Positions 20,261 through 31,395 of a DNA stretch of 64,000 bases are shown here, one piece after another. Below the pieces are notes generated by a model that was given only the letters and a program-made list of their open reading frames with translations, was not told where the DNA came from and did not search any database. The position numbers and the translations under genes are program-made. The DNA lies in assembly GCA_030374765.1 (NCBI GenBank), contig JARGXX010000109.1:496001-560000 (forward strand), given 5' to 3'. This DNA comes from Agarophyton chilense (taxonomy: Eukaryota; Rhodophyta; Florideophyceae; Gracilariales; Gracilariaceae). Each line of letters begins with the position of its first letter. Position 1 is the stretch's first letter.

Positions 20261-21089
20261 TCACACCCAACAGTTATCGGAACGGCGAGGAGTCTTTAAC
20301 GTTCTCTTAGGCTCTTTATTCGACCCTTGATTGGACACTTTCCTCGCCGCTCTTTTCCGCGCGGTGTTCGAGGACTTCTGCTTTCGGCACCTGAACTTCC
20401 TCTCCCTCTGTCGCCTATAGAAGCCGTCCTCCCCATCCGAGACAGATGTCTCAATATCCTGGTTCGAGAAACGTCGCGGTCCTTTTTCTTGATAGCAAGT
20501 TTCTCCTTCAGAATTAGAAACATCTTCTTCACTGCTTTCCTCTTCATAGTCGTCGTTCTCCGCAGACATATTCGAACTTTCGGAGGAGGATCCTGCTTCC
20601 TTAGAATTGCGATGGTGAATGGGATCTTTCCTAGGCTGCTTCTCGGCTCGCACGACTTTGCGCTCATGAGAGTCTTGGGCGTCTTCTTCCGAATATTCGA
20701 CAAGTGTGGGTGGCATTAGCACCTCTTGTCTAGCGCGCTTCCGACTTCTTCTCACAGTGGAGGGCTCTGAAACCCTTTTCTGTCCACGACTGCGACACTC
20801 TTGCCTTCTCGCCCTTGCCCCCTTGCCCTCAGTTCTCACCGGAACATTACGCAGAAGGCTGGCCAATCTCTTGTTCATGTGCAACAACAGTGCCTCTTCT
20901 TTGAGTGCTCCCTTCTCTACCATTTCTTATGTCAGGTGTACAGATGTTTGGGGTAGGAATTGCACCTTGTGACTTATCTGCAATATCCGTGGGGTTTTCA
21001 TACTGATGCGCGGCCCTCAAAGTACGCATTACACCCTTATCATTGACTTCGTTCTCCTCGGTCTCACTGGCCGCTTTCTTCTTTTCCAT
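20261..21089 (-). CDS. Low-complexity basic/acidic protein, unrecognised
   Basis: Two overlapping minus-strand frames (21089-20847 and 20923-20261) read together as a hydrophilic chain: a Lys/Glu-rich N-terminus, an Arg-rich middle (SRKRARQE), an acidic serine run (DDYEEESSEEDVSNSEGE) and an Arg/Lys-rich C-terminus. A frame offset near 20920-20930 separates them. Composition resembles nuclear RNA-binding proteins, and also the N-terminal part of the Gypsy Gag proteins in this window. I cannot decide between a host gene exon and a Gag remnant. Confidence 0.35.
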
Positions 21090-21117
21090 GGCTGCAACGC
21101 TTTCTGAGTGAGGAGTC

Positions 21118-21650
21118 AGGGCTGGATCGCCCTGAAGGAACAGATCGCTCTGAACAAAAGAATCGCTCCCAGCAGAGAGATCGCTCCGAAGGCAAGTATG
21201 GTTCTGGTGCTCGCTCGAGAGAGTGAGCTGCGGGTGATGACAGGTAGGAGCAGAGGGCAGGGTTCGGAGGCACGTGGCCTCGTTTCAGTGACCGTAGTGA
21301 CAGGGATAATAACAGTTCTAGCAAAAAGGAAAAGGAACACGACAGCTTTCAAAGAAGAGAAGACAAGCCGTCAATGCGCAACGCAGACAGAGCGGATGAA
21401 ATATCCAGGGATCGAACCAGATCTTCTTTCAAGAGTGATGCCTCAAAAATGAAGGACAAGGCCACAAAGTCTTGACCGAACGACGGTTTACAAAAGTGGG
21501 GCTGGGGAGATGGCCAGAACGATGTCCAAGAAGGTAATCGATGACTTTCTTCGGAACACAGGACTGCCAAAAAGTCAGACTCGAGGTATGGGCGCGCCAG
21601 CTCGAAGTACCCTGTAGATAGCAAGGACGATGTGCCTCCCCCCCCACCTC
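21118..21650 (+). pseudogene. Arg/Ser/Asp-rich reading frame, broken, unrecognised
   Basis: One plus-strand frame reads as repeated D/E-R-S units (DRSEQKNRSQQRDRSEGK), then DRSDRDNNSSSKKEKEHDS and SRDRTRSSFKSD, ending in a PPPPPR tail. A handful of stops interrupt it. Such RS-like composition is typical of splicing-related proteins, but no domain is visible. Another frame (21108-21452) is also open and may be the real one, so the assignment is weak. Confidence 0.25.
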
Positions 21651-22869
21651 GCGGAAGAACGACGCATCGCAGCCTGAAACAATTCAGACGCCCCGCCGCT
21701 CGTCACAAAAAGCTCGCCGCGCTCCGGGAGCAAGCAAGAAGAGCGGCGCACGCAGGCTTCATGATCGCTGTGATACGTGGCAATAAGAAGGTCAAGCATG
21801 ATATGCGTGAGTTCTGGATCCAGAGGGGGCCCCCCAAAGGGGGGAGATTCCTTCCTTTCGGATATTTCCAGCGCACATCGCTTTCGAATCGAAAGCGTGG
21901 GGCGACAAGTACCGCTGCGCGTCACACGACACACGTCGCAAATAAGTCGGCGCGGAAGGGACACGCTAAGACCATTTTTAAACGTCTCATTTTTTCAGGC
22001 GTCTGGCTGCGCCGCAACGTTCATTACGACTTTTAGCGAATGCCTCGTCGTAAGTTGTGCTTTGTGCACTGCTATGAATTGTGAGAAGCAGGTTGCACTC
22101 GGTGCTCAGCACAAGGGGAGGGGAGGGCACTGCGCGCGGCTCGTTCACACCCTGGCTCACGACCTGGCCCAGGCGCTCGCCTCTGGTTTAGCGGCAAGTG
22201 ACTATAGAATGGCCCGCGGGCACCGCCGTCGTCGCGCCTTCACCGTGCCGACTGCGCTCATGTGCCCGTCCTTCTGCAGCCTCGTGCATACGACAGCGGT
22301 GAGCGTAGCCACCATAATATGGACGGGTATTTTCGCCCTGCCCATCCCACTGCACGCAGTTGGTCACCGCCCGCTCTTGCTGCTGTTCACGTGCAACCTG
22401 CTTGCACAGATCGGAGTCGCCGTTACCACCAGCGAGCTTTTACAACGCGCGTAATATGCACCTTATGAAGCTGTGGGCTAGAAGCCCGTTGATTGGTACA
22501 CGCAGTCGCATTTGAGCCAGCCAACTTCCCTGCAATCGCTGGCGGCGCTTTTCATCCCATATCGTTGGTACACGCCGGCGTGATGGCTTCTTTCGCTTGC
22601 TGTTCTGATACATTATCTGTCCATTTCGTCGGCGTATGCCATCGCCGGGCCGCAGGCGGATGTTGCGCTCATTCCCCTTCTGGGTAGATTGCCCATCCAA
22701 TTGCTGGCGGAGTTGTTTGTGCTGGTATCAGCCCTGCTCATAATGCTGGCATACCAGAGAGTCTTGCCGTCCCTCATATTGGGCACCATCACTAAGCAGT
22801 GGTACTCATTGTCCTTATCTCACTCATGCTTGCACGAGGGTTGGCCGTTCGTCAGCCCGTCACTAACTC
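21651..22869. other. GC-rich region without a recognised gene
   Basis: Long overlapping open frames exist on both strands (for example plus 21777-22454 and minus 21575-21964), but their products are Arg/Ala/Ser/Cys-rich and show no motif. I see no support for a real gene. Confidence 0.4.
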
Positions 22870-23213
22870 GTGGAAGCTCTCGTAACTACATGATCCACTA
22901 CTCATGGGTACCATAACCCTCAGTGGTGTCCCAATACAGACGATCAGTGCCCTTGATACCAAGAATGGAGAGGGCGAGATATCATGACATTGTTGCACTT
23001 TCCACAGTATCAATAAAAGCCTTTTCAACTCGTGTTGCATAATTAGCAAGATCTTCATTATGATCGAGTTTTATTCGATGTTCCAAACCACCCGTCCAGG
23101 CAAATATGGATGCAATGGGATTGATACTGGCGTTCTGAAATGCCTGATGCTGACAATAACGGCGAATTACCGTAACACGCGCCGCTTCTGTTTCAATAGT
23201 TTTAACATTGTCA
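22870..23213 (-). pseudogene. NADP-isocitrate dehydrogenase, C-terminal fragment
   Basis: On the minus strand a frame reads KTIETEAARVTVIRRYCQHQ, then NPIASIFAWTGGLEHRIKLD and VEKAFIDTVESATMS, a stop at about 23000, and LALSILGIKGTDRLYWDTTE. These match the conserved end of eukaryotic NADP-dependent isocitrate dehydrogenase (the GTVTRHYR, STNPIASIFAWTRGL and ETVESGxMTKDLA motifs). Key positions are already altered: HGTVTRHYR is RVTVIRRYC here. The upstream end is abrupt at about 23213 and the rest of the gene is absent. It is either a retrocopy fragment or an exon remnant. The full enzyme converts isocitrate to 2-oxoglutarate, making NADPH. Confidence 0.85.
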
Positions 23214-23280
23214 TGTCAACTGTGCCGGCACGCCTGGGCAAGCGCCCGAGACGCGTCCCGTCCGTACAGCGCTATCCGCT

Positions 23281-23694
23281 TTGCACTGCGAGTCCAACAT
23301 CACCACACGGGCTGGCGCATGTGAGGCTGCTGTTGCACACGCTCATCCTTTCTTGGCCGAGGACATGTTTTTTAAGTTGGGCACCGACGTCGTGAATCTG
23401 CATGCGCTGCACACGACTCTTACGAAAACCGCTACAATCGATCTTCCCGATGAAATGGGAACAAGGAACGCACTCTTCTATAAACACCATGTGCGAGTGA
23501 ACACCCCTCAGATGCTCCACAGCATCATGAACAGTTTCATGCACGTTATGCAAGCTTCAACGAATGGAACAGGGAAGAAGCTGTTGATGATTGAACAATG
23601 CGCTGCTGGAGATGACGACAACCCCAGGCACTCCACAGCTCATACATTTCATTTCAATACATATTTATCAAACATTCTAACCATTCTAAAGTAA
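23281..23694 (+). CDS. Unrecognised ORF next to the IDH fragment
   Basis: 137 codons open on the plus strand. The translation is His/Thr/Ala-rich with no motif I know. It ends 38 bp before the LTR of element C. It may be chance. Confidence 0.2.
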   Translation: MHCESNITTRAGACEAAVAHAHPFLAEDMFFKLGTDVVNLHALHTTLTKTATIDLPDEMGTRNALFYKHHVRVNTPQMLHSIMNSFMHVMQASTNGTGKKLLMIEQCAAGDDDNPRHSTAHTFHFNTYLSNILTILK

Positions 23695-23732
23695 CCACCC
23701 CTTCCCTCGACCGGGACCCTGGGTTGGGCTTG

Positions 23733-24399
23733 TGTAGTATCCGCTCTAACAGAGAGAGCAGACACCTGCGACAGCGTTCGGACTGCCGATGGGTCGCTTG
23801 CGGCGAAGTAAAAGGGGTGGTAGAGCTACAATACCAGCGAGCTGGAAGTGGGGTGTAAGGCCACTACTTGCCCGCGAGGGTGAACAGTGCAACTGTAAAA
23901 CGTTGAGGTAACGTAGGTACGAGACGGCTTGTGAAGTGGTTGGGGGCTGACAATCTATTATAGCTCGTCCGGATCTCCGGTTAAGGAATGCTAAGCGAGG
24001 AACAGAATAGTCATGATGCCCATGTTGTCTCCTTTACTTGGAGCCGGCGCTCACCTCTGGTGCACTATATACTGTGTGCCAGGGTGAGTGCCCAAATAAA
24101 TATATAAATAATACCCAGTGGTCAGCCACTTAGCCAAACCACAGTATGAGTATGGTCCCTAATGGACGTATAGCTACAAAGGGTAGTAAAACCTGCCACG
24201 TGGATCGCCACTACATGCGCCGTTGCAAGCCAGTCCACTCGTGATACCACGTGTTCCACTAATGTACCCTGCCTCCTGGCATCCTACGCGGTGTGCCGTT
24301 TCATATCACAAGTTTGATGACATCACTCACTTATGAGTTCCAACCGCGACTTCGCGAAAAATCATCCTATCGGATTTCCCGACATAGTAGAATACTACA
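23733..24399 (-). repeat. 3' LTR of element C
   Basis: 667 bp with terminal TGTAGTAT and ATACTACA. Contains AT-rich TATA-like stretches on either strand (ACTATATACT near 24065 and AAATATATAAATAA near 24099). These could serve sense transcription or, on the plus strand, the antisense ORF that begins 25 bp beyond the LTR. Confidence 0.95.
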
Positions 24400-24412
24400 T
24401 ACCCTCCTTGTT
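24400..24412 (-). promoter_or_regulatory. Polypurine tract of element C
   Basis: On the minus strand AACAAGGAGGGTA directly precedes the 3' LTR. It resembles the tract of element A. Confidence 0.75.
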
Positions 24413-24423
24413 AAGCGCAAACC

Positions 24424-26243
24424 ATGGGTGACGCAAGAAGCGTTTATACGCAGTCGGACCGGTGTTCCGGGTACTCATCGTCATCACTAATTCCTCGCCG
24501 CACGACCAATTCTAACAGTTCTAAACAGCATTCTGTCCTTCACCGCTCTTCAGCTCGATCTCTCGCGATGGATCCGAACGCCGGGTCCAACCCGTTTCAG
24601 GCTTCCTCTGAGGATGTGCCTTCTGGGGCTCCGTCAAACACTGCTGGTTCTGCGTCGCAGCATACTGCTCAACTCGGACCATACCGTTCGTTCCCAACCC
24701 CGTACACCGGATTCCGGTCGGTACCGTTACCTCAGCCAACCGTGGCTCCGATGCCGAACGCAGCTTATGTTGCCTCTGCGGTTGTGATTCGAGCTCCTTC
24801 TCTTCGTGCTCAGCGGAGCTACCCGCACCCTGCAGATTTCTATGGACGAGATCCTCTCGACAACGTTGAACTTTTCGCGCAAACGCCGTGGTTTGATCCA
24901 GTGGCTATCCGCGATGACGCGTTGATACAACAGTATGTACACGGTGGGTACTTCTCTGACGATATCCGGAACACGCAATTTATAGCGACGACTGGGCGAG
25001 CCATACTGCTTTGCCAGACAACGCGATTGCGCGATATTCCACGGAAACCTTGTCCGAAGCCCGTACGCGGTTCACCAAGCTGATTTACCAGCGTCTTCTC
25101 CCATTCATCAGTACGGTTCTCCTCCCGCAGGACTGGGAACTAGATACCTGGAAAGCCCGTACCGACGGTGAAGGTTACTCGTATATCGAGACACTCGTTG
25201 AAGTAGATGTTAGCGGTTGGCGCGGTGTGCGCGGTGTGCGTGATGCAGCTCTTTGCTTTCAGCAACCTCTTCTCCGTGCGGAGTTCCGCTTCCTTCGAAA
25301 GCGTGACATTCCCTATTGGGATTATCCCCGTTGGGAACGTCGTACTCGCTCACGTTTGGGCTATTTGGTTCCGTATCAAATGATCGAGATTGACTGCATC
25401 CGGCGGAACGCGCGCTTCGGGCGCTACATCGGTATTCCGGAGAATTGGGCGGCGATCGAGAGTCCTCGTGGTTGCCCTGTGGCGCTCCCACCGACGATCT
25501 CCTACATCGGGTCCGCGTTGGTTGACGACCCGTTCTCGGGATATTGGACAGTGGTTTATACCGAGTTTATCGCCAAGATGGCCGTCTTTCTCCTGTGGGA
25601 TGCTTATGTTACCATCAGAGTTTGGTGCATGTCGCCCACAGCGCGAAAGTATGCGAGAGAACTCGATCTTTCCCTGGGATCCCGTGCGAACCATGCCGAC
25701 TTCCTCCATCTTGTGGATGTAATCGACAGTGTCGACTGGTCTGGAGTGCCAGCTGATCAAGCCGCTCGCGGAACCCGTGCAAGACACTACGACCATTCTC
25801 CTGGACGAACAGCAAGTGCTGGAGATTTCGTTTGGTACGACCCCTGGACGCACCAGTTGATCACCTCCGAGCAGGCTCGCTTTTTTAGGGAGAACCCGCG
25901 TGACATGCCACCGAACCAGCTTACTGGATACGTGTACGATGCTACTTCATCCGAGAACGGAGAGGAACCGTATGAGGAAGCGCCGGGAGCTGAGGCTGAA
26001 ATCGGTTACGAGGACGGGCCAGAGCTGGCAGGCGTGGCGACTTTCGTCGATCAATCCGCAGCGGCGGTAGTTGCTCAAGAGTACTCTCATGGGTTTACCC
26101 AACAACCGAGTGCAGTGCCTGTCGAAGATCCAGGCTTGGTTCCGCTGAGGCAGTTCGTCTTAGATGTAGCCTTTCCCGTGGACCAAGTTGAGGGTGATCG
26201 CGCACGGCTTCTTGCGAACCTGCGTGCTTGCAAGTCTCTTTGA
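24424..26243 (+). CDS. Antisense ORF of chromovirus C, about 606 codons, one frameshift
   Basis: Runs opposite to gag-pol. It starts at ATG 24424 in a good context (AAACCATGG), 25 bp from the LTR, and ends at 26243. A single frameshift near 25000-25010 separates two open halves (24424-25083 and 25011-26243); TTGRAI in the first frame continues as PDNAIARYSTET in the second. The N-terminal 120 residues are Ser/Pro/Ala-rich. A folded-looking middle follows (FYGRDPLDNVELFAQTPWFD; later a Trp/Tyr/Arg-rich block with DIPYWDYPRWERR). The C-terminal part is acidic (EEPYEEAPGAEAEIGYEDG). I recognise no domain. The length, the near-absence of lesions and the matching antisense relic in element A argue that it is real coding sequence. 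Extra antisense genes in this interval are known from some plant Gypsy elements (for example Grande). Confidence 0.7.
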
Positions 26244-26524
26244 TAATCCTAGAAAAGACTCCTAGTCAACACCCTTGCGGTGATATCTTGATACCGATAA
26301 ACTCCGGTGACTTCGTGTCTTCAAGTTCCATTCTTATCTTGTAGTCTTCATCTCTTCTCGCTTCTCGAGTTCTTAACTTCTTCTTCTCGCTTCTCGAGTT
26401 CTTCAATCATCTCTTCTCGCTTCTCAAGTTCTTCCTAGTTGATAATCAGTAAATGTCCTGTGCTTGCGTGTTTTCACTTTTTTTCCACATGTCTTCTTGT
26501 ATTCTTCTCGCTTTTCTAGTTTTT
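26244..26524. repeat. Spacer between the convergent reading frames of element C, with a tandem repeat
   Basis: Between the ends of the antisense ORF and pol. It contains three to four imperfect copies of a CTTCTCGCTTCTCGAGTTCTT unit (about 26350-26435) in a T/C-rich strand. It would hold the 3' ends of both transcripts. Confidence 0.6.
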
Positions 26525-26795
26525 ACTACCTTGGTAGCCCATAATTAGAAATGGGATGAGCCCATGAGCCCGACTATCGAGGAGTCGATCTCCCTGGGGA
26601 GTGGTAGTCGCATGCGTCGATGATATCGCACGTGTTGCGAACGGGGGATATGAGCTATAGGTTCCCACGTATCCGCTTCCGGAGGAAAACCGTAACAACG
26701 AACTCAATACAGTAATTCTCTGGTATCTTCATGCTCGCCATGTTCACATATGCGATCCATAACATATTCCTGGGCGTTTCCCAATGCTTTCGCTG
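26525..26795 (-). pseudogene. Chromodomain at the C-terminus of element C pol
   Basis: The frame reads AQEYVMDRICEHGEHEDTRELLY, a TGA at 26704, then VRCYGFPPEADTWEPIAHIP and HVRYHRRM in the same frame. EYVxDxI, the CYGF (usually WYGY) turn and DTWEP are classic chromodomain features. The TGA sits where an Arg codon is expected (LLYRVR), consistent with CGA to TGA. The frame then runs to a TAG at 26525. It is preceded by a 200-residue Pro/Ser/Glu-rich linker (26800-27447). Confidence 0.85.
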
Positions 26796-28800
26796 TTGGC
26801 GCGAGACTCCTGTTAACAGGTTTGAAATGGCTTAGGACTGAGCCCAGTGTCACTGTGTTAGCAGTCTCCGCGTCGCTAAGCGTTCGCTCGTCGACTAACG
26901 GTCGTTCTGCCCGCAGGGGCAGTGTACTCATTCCTTGAGAACCTTTCTCAGATAAAGAGCTATCCTGTTTTCCAGGTTCCATAGAAGCGTACTTCTTGCT
27001 ACTTCTCAATTCCATTCGTGGATGAACTTCCTTTGGTCTATCCGATTCTGACCGCTGTTGGGTGGACGATGGTCTTTGCACCACGACAGGAGGCGATATC
27101 TCTTCTTCTTCCTGCCCACGAGGGATGGGAGCCGATATCGGCGGAACAGCGAGTGGCGCTTCACCTGACGGTTCAGTCTGAAGCGGCAACGGCGCGTTTT
27201 CGCGTGCACTCGTTTCGAAGTCCTTGGGGCCAAATTTAAAAACATCCTTCCTGCTTCCAGGTTCCATTTCTGTACTTACGGGTATGTGCGTGCCATGGGG
27301 CATATCCCGATATTTCGGAAGCTGTCCGTGATTGGCGTACGCAACCGCTGGCGGTGGGAGATCAGGAGCTTTCTCCTCCGCTCGAGCCATTGGTGGCGGT
27401 TCACTCTCCCAAGATTCACTTGGGCTTTTGCCAAGACGTTCCGTCACACTTGCATCCTTAGTTCTACCAGATACCTGGACCTACACTTGCGGGTCAGGCG
27501 CGACTTCAACGCGATCGCGCGATACACGTTCAACGTCCTCACCTGTCTTGATGACCACTGTGTCTTCATCAAGGTCCACCACTTTGAAGGGTCCAGCCGC
27601 TATCGGCAACAATTTATGACGAGATTCTTCCTGTTTGTTCGGTCTTTCAACTCGCACGAAGACGTGACCACCTACTCGGATTGCCGGATTTCCTCTTCGC
27701 CTTCTGGCGTCATAGTTTCGCTTATAGCGAGCTTGCGTATTCGACAACTCTTTAGCGGCTTCTTCCGCTCTGGCCTTCAGGTCATTCTTCCATTTCAGAT
27801 GGTACTTAGCCGGGGTCGGCGCGTCCAATTCTGTCTCGTCGTCGCGCGCAACCGGTAAAGCCGGAGGGTTACGTGAGAGCACGAGGTCGAACTATGCCGT
27901 CTTTGTAGAGGTATGCACTTGCGTCTTGTACGCGTAGCACAGAGTATCTGTAAACATGTCCCATTCGTTCGGGTGGTCCGCGATGTAGTGTAGTAGTGCT
28001 GCTATCAGCGTGCGGTTGAAACGCTTCACCTGACCGTTGCATTGCGGATGATAAGTCGTGGTAAACACGTTTCGAATGCCTATAATGCAGCAAACATTCT
28101 GAAAGAACTTCGCCGCGAATTGCTTCCCATTATCTGATAACAGAACTTCTGGTGGTCCGTTTATAAATACCCAGTGTTTGATAAACGCCTGTGCAATTAC
28201 GGTTGCGGTTATCCGCTTCAGCGGCACAGTCCGCACTATCTTCGAGAAGCGGTCAGTGATTACCAATAGGTAGCGATAACCTCGCCTTGAGCGAATCAAT
28301 TCCCCTAGGATGTCGATACTGACGTATTGTAGAGGCGCTTTCGCCTGGAATAACTTCATCGATTTCCGCTTCCTGTAAAGCTTCACGCTATTCTTCGCAC
28401 ATGTTGTACACAACCTCACTGTAGCATGGCAGTCCATTGCCAAAGTAGGCCAGTAAAAATCTCTTCTTAGAGTCATGAACAACTTCGTTTTTCCTGGATG
28501 ACCAGACAGCCTGCTGTAGTGTGCCAGCTGGAGTACTCGACTCTTCAAGACGTGTGGAATAACGATTTGATCATGCTTTTCGACATGTCTTAACAGTATT
28601 CCTCGTGAATCGAGTGAAAAGGGGAGGTCCTCCCCCCCGTTAAGACGAGAGCGTATCGACGCACAAAACGTATCGGCGTTTTGCTCATTGAGGAGCTCAG
28701 TGCACGAAATTCGCTCGAGTTGAACTGAAGGGTTAGTGTCTGCTAATGCAAGGAACGGGCCAGCATCCGAATAATCATCAAGGGTCTTTTGCTCCTCTTC
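26796..28800 (-). pseudogene. Integrase and linker of element C
   Basis: One frame throughout, with in-frame stops at 28801, 27892 and 27481. It contains the HHCC zinc region (HYSRLSGHPGK, then CTTCAKN), catalytic core SIDILGE (Asp), LLSDNGKQF (Asp) and GQVKRFNRT. In the last block the catalytic Glu is replaced by Lys (GAG to AAG likely), which should abolish strand transfer. After the core come FDLVLSRNPP, RRRRGNPAIRVGGHVFVRVE and a GPFKVVDLDEDTVVI GPY/F module. The protein inserts element DNA into the host chromosome; this copy looks dead. Confidence 0.92.
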
Positions 28801-29384
28801 TTAAAAAGATGGTGAATGGGTCTCCGTGTAGAAGCAAGTTATCTTTTCATCGATTTCGCCTTGGGTTTCGCCCAGTGTTTTGAGTCGCGATAGCGCGTCA
28901 GCTTGGACATTGGCCAATCCCTTTTTATACTTCACTTCGAAATCGAATTCAGAAAGGCGTAAGCGCCATCGTGTGAGACGACCAGACGGGTCTGTAATGG
29001 ACAGTAACCATCGTAGAGACGAATGATCCGTGTTCACGGTAAAACGTTCTCCTTGGAGATACGGTCGAAATGTGGTTAGAGCCCAATTGACTGCAAGGCA
29101 TTCCTTTTCTGAAACTGAATACTTCTTCTCAGCTGCGTTCAGCGATCTTGACCAGTAACTAATGGGTTTGCGTTCACCATCAGGGTGTGTTTGAAAAAGG
29201 GCACACCCTACTTGGTACTCGCTAGAGTCGGTATCCACGGAGTATGGCAGGTTGGGGAGGGGCAGCGCCAAGACTGGGGCTGTAATAATCTTTGTCTTCA
29301 GCGTGCCGAACGCTTCCACTTCAGCTTGTCTGAATTGTTCCAGCTGTACTGGTTGTCCTTTACGCAGCTTTGCGTTGAGCGGTG
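28801..29384 (-). pseudogene. RNase H of element C
   Basis: Open frame with YSVDTDSSEYQVGCALFQ, YWSRSLNAAEKKYSVSEKECLAVNWAL and FTVNTDHSSLRWLL, that is the Asp, Glu and Asp of the RNase H active site, followed by GRLTRWRLRLSEFDFEVKY and ADALSRL. Intact across its length. A frameshift near 29385-29400 separates it from the RT, and a TAA at 28801 from the integrase. Confidence 0.92.
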
Positions 29385-31140
29385 CCGCTATATGCGATTA
29401 TCGCGGCACGAATCGTCGGTAGACGTTGCACAAGCCGAAGAAAGAACGCAATTGCTTCTGTGTCGACGGAGGTTGTACTTCGCGGAGAGCCGCTGTTTGT
29501 GCCTCTTGAATGGCAAGCTGTACCGGTTTGATCTCATGTGCTAAGTACCGGACGGTGCCAGCGAACCATTCGCATTTCTTGAACTTCAAGGTGATACCTG
29601 CGCTCTGTAGTGCTTTGAGGATTTCCTCGACATGCCGTAAATGGCTTTCCACATACTGGGAAAAGATGATTACATCGTCCAAATAGACTAAACAAGTCTT
29701 TCACTTGTATCTTGAGAGCAAGATGTCCAGAGTACGCTGGAAAGTAGCCGGTGCTTTCGTTAAACCAAAGGGCATCCTTTTGAAACGGTAGAGACCGGCG
29801 TGACACGCAAATGCGGTTTTGTCTTGGTCTTCTTCCGCTACAGGCACCTGCCAATATCCAGAGTTGGCGTCCAACGTGGTGAACACGTTCGCTTCTCCTA
29901 AGCTGTCAATACATTCGTCCATTCGAGGCAACGGGTATGTATCCCGAGCTGTAACTGGGTTCAGTTTTCGATAATCGATACAGAATGGTAAAGATCCATC
30001 AGGCTTCGGAACCAGCACCACTGGTGAGGCCCAAGCAGATTGAGCTGCTTCGATTACTCCATCTTCCAGCATTTTGCTGACATTCTCCTCCTCAATTTGG
30101 CGAGTTCGCGGTCCCGATCTGTAGGGTGGTTGGGAGATGGGTGGTGACCCTGCGACCAAATCAATGTGGTGTTCCGTAGCGGAGATCTCTCCTAGTTTTT
30201 CACTCCACATGGATGTATACTTTTTCAGCATAGACCTTATCTTTGTTCTGTAGTGTTCCGACACATGTGCTAAGTCTAGCTCATCGACCAGGCTCTTTGG
30301 ATCCTTTGCTGTTTGCAATTGATCTCCAGACGGAGTTTGCAGTTCTTCGTCTGTGTCACCGACATGGGTTAATCCCAATACTTCTGCAGGAGAAATATGA
30401 GTAGGGACCACCACTGAGGGATGAGGCAAAGCTGTTGCAACAACCTGATTCTTGGGTAAATGATAATCGTTATCGGTGAAGTTACTCACTAGTATCCAAA
30501 AGGGGCTACCAGGATCAACCTGAGCAATGCCGTTAGCGTCTAGCAATCCACGGGATTCGTACATCCGAGTATTTGGTTGAATTACCACGAGTCCGTGTCG
30601 TTCTGTTCTTACTTGAACCCAAGTTTGGGTTTGCGCCTTCAGCATGGCACTCTTCGCCACTCGGATCCTCGGCGAGACACGTCCTCGGGATTTCCCGTAT
30701 TTCATAGATGGTGGAAGTGGAGGTGCTTCGAGACAACGACGCATTGGCTTGCGAACAATTGGTACCATTGATCCATCATCTAGTTCTACTATTTTTATTC
30801 GCGGGCGAATGGCTTCGACAAACTTGTTGCAATAATCACATCCCAGTACCACTGGTGCAGCTAACGTCTTACAGACGATGAAGTCGACTAGGACTACAAA
30901 GCGTCCCAAACGCACCACGAGTCGAACTGTTACCAAAGTCTGCACAGCATTTTTGTTGGCATCCCGGATGTCCGGTAAAGGACCGTATCGAATACGTTCT
31001 AAGTCAGCAGGAGCGAGCTCCGATTCCCGTATAAAGTTCGGACCAGCACCTGTGTCCAGGATAGTCAATCGACGAGAGAACAGATTCCTGTCAGAGCCGA
31101 TGTCAGCATAGATCTTATAGTTCCTTTTAGACACTACCAT
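29385..31140 (-). pseudogene. Protease and reverse transcriptase of element C
   Basis: A single frame from 31140 to about 29398 with one TGA at 29701, where the context (SRYK, stop, KTCLVY) points to a lost Trp codon. The protease carries LTILDTGAGPNFI near residue 30 and VVLGCDYCNKF. The RT shows FCIDYRKLNPVTARDTYPLP, TLDANSGYWQVPV, MPFGLTKAPATFQ and the catalytic LVYLDDVIIFSQ. The thumb and connection follow (GITLKFKKCEWF, FFGLCNVYRRFVPR). All catalytic residues are intact. Only the stop and the downstream frameshift keep it from being functional. Confidence 0.93.
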
Positions 31141-31395
31141 GAGGTAACTTTCCCGTTTTGACGGGCAAGTATAACGTCTCCAAGGACGATGTATCTCACA
31201 GTCAAACTGTACTCGCGTTCCGTCCGGCGGATTGATTCCGTACGGCGGAAATTTGGGAAACCTCCAGAGAATCTTGGGCTTCCAAGCGCGGGAGCAGGGA
31301 GGCGAGCTGTCCCTGGTCAGAACTACGAGATCGACTAGTCCCGACCCCCTAGGGGCTCCCTCACTTAGTTTTCCGGTTGCACTGGCTTATTCCCC

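Noticed and set aside
21777..22454. 225-aa plus-strand ORF with a hydrophobic C-terminal part
   Set aside because: GC-rich composition, overlapping frames on the other strand, and no recognisable domain; not enough to call a membrane protein.
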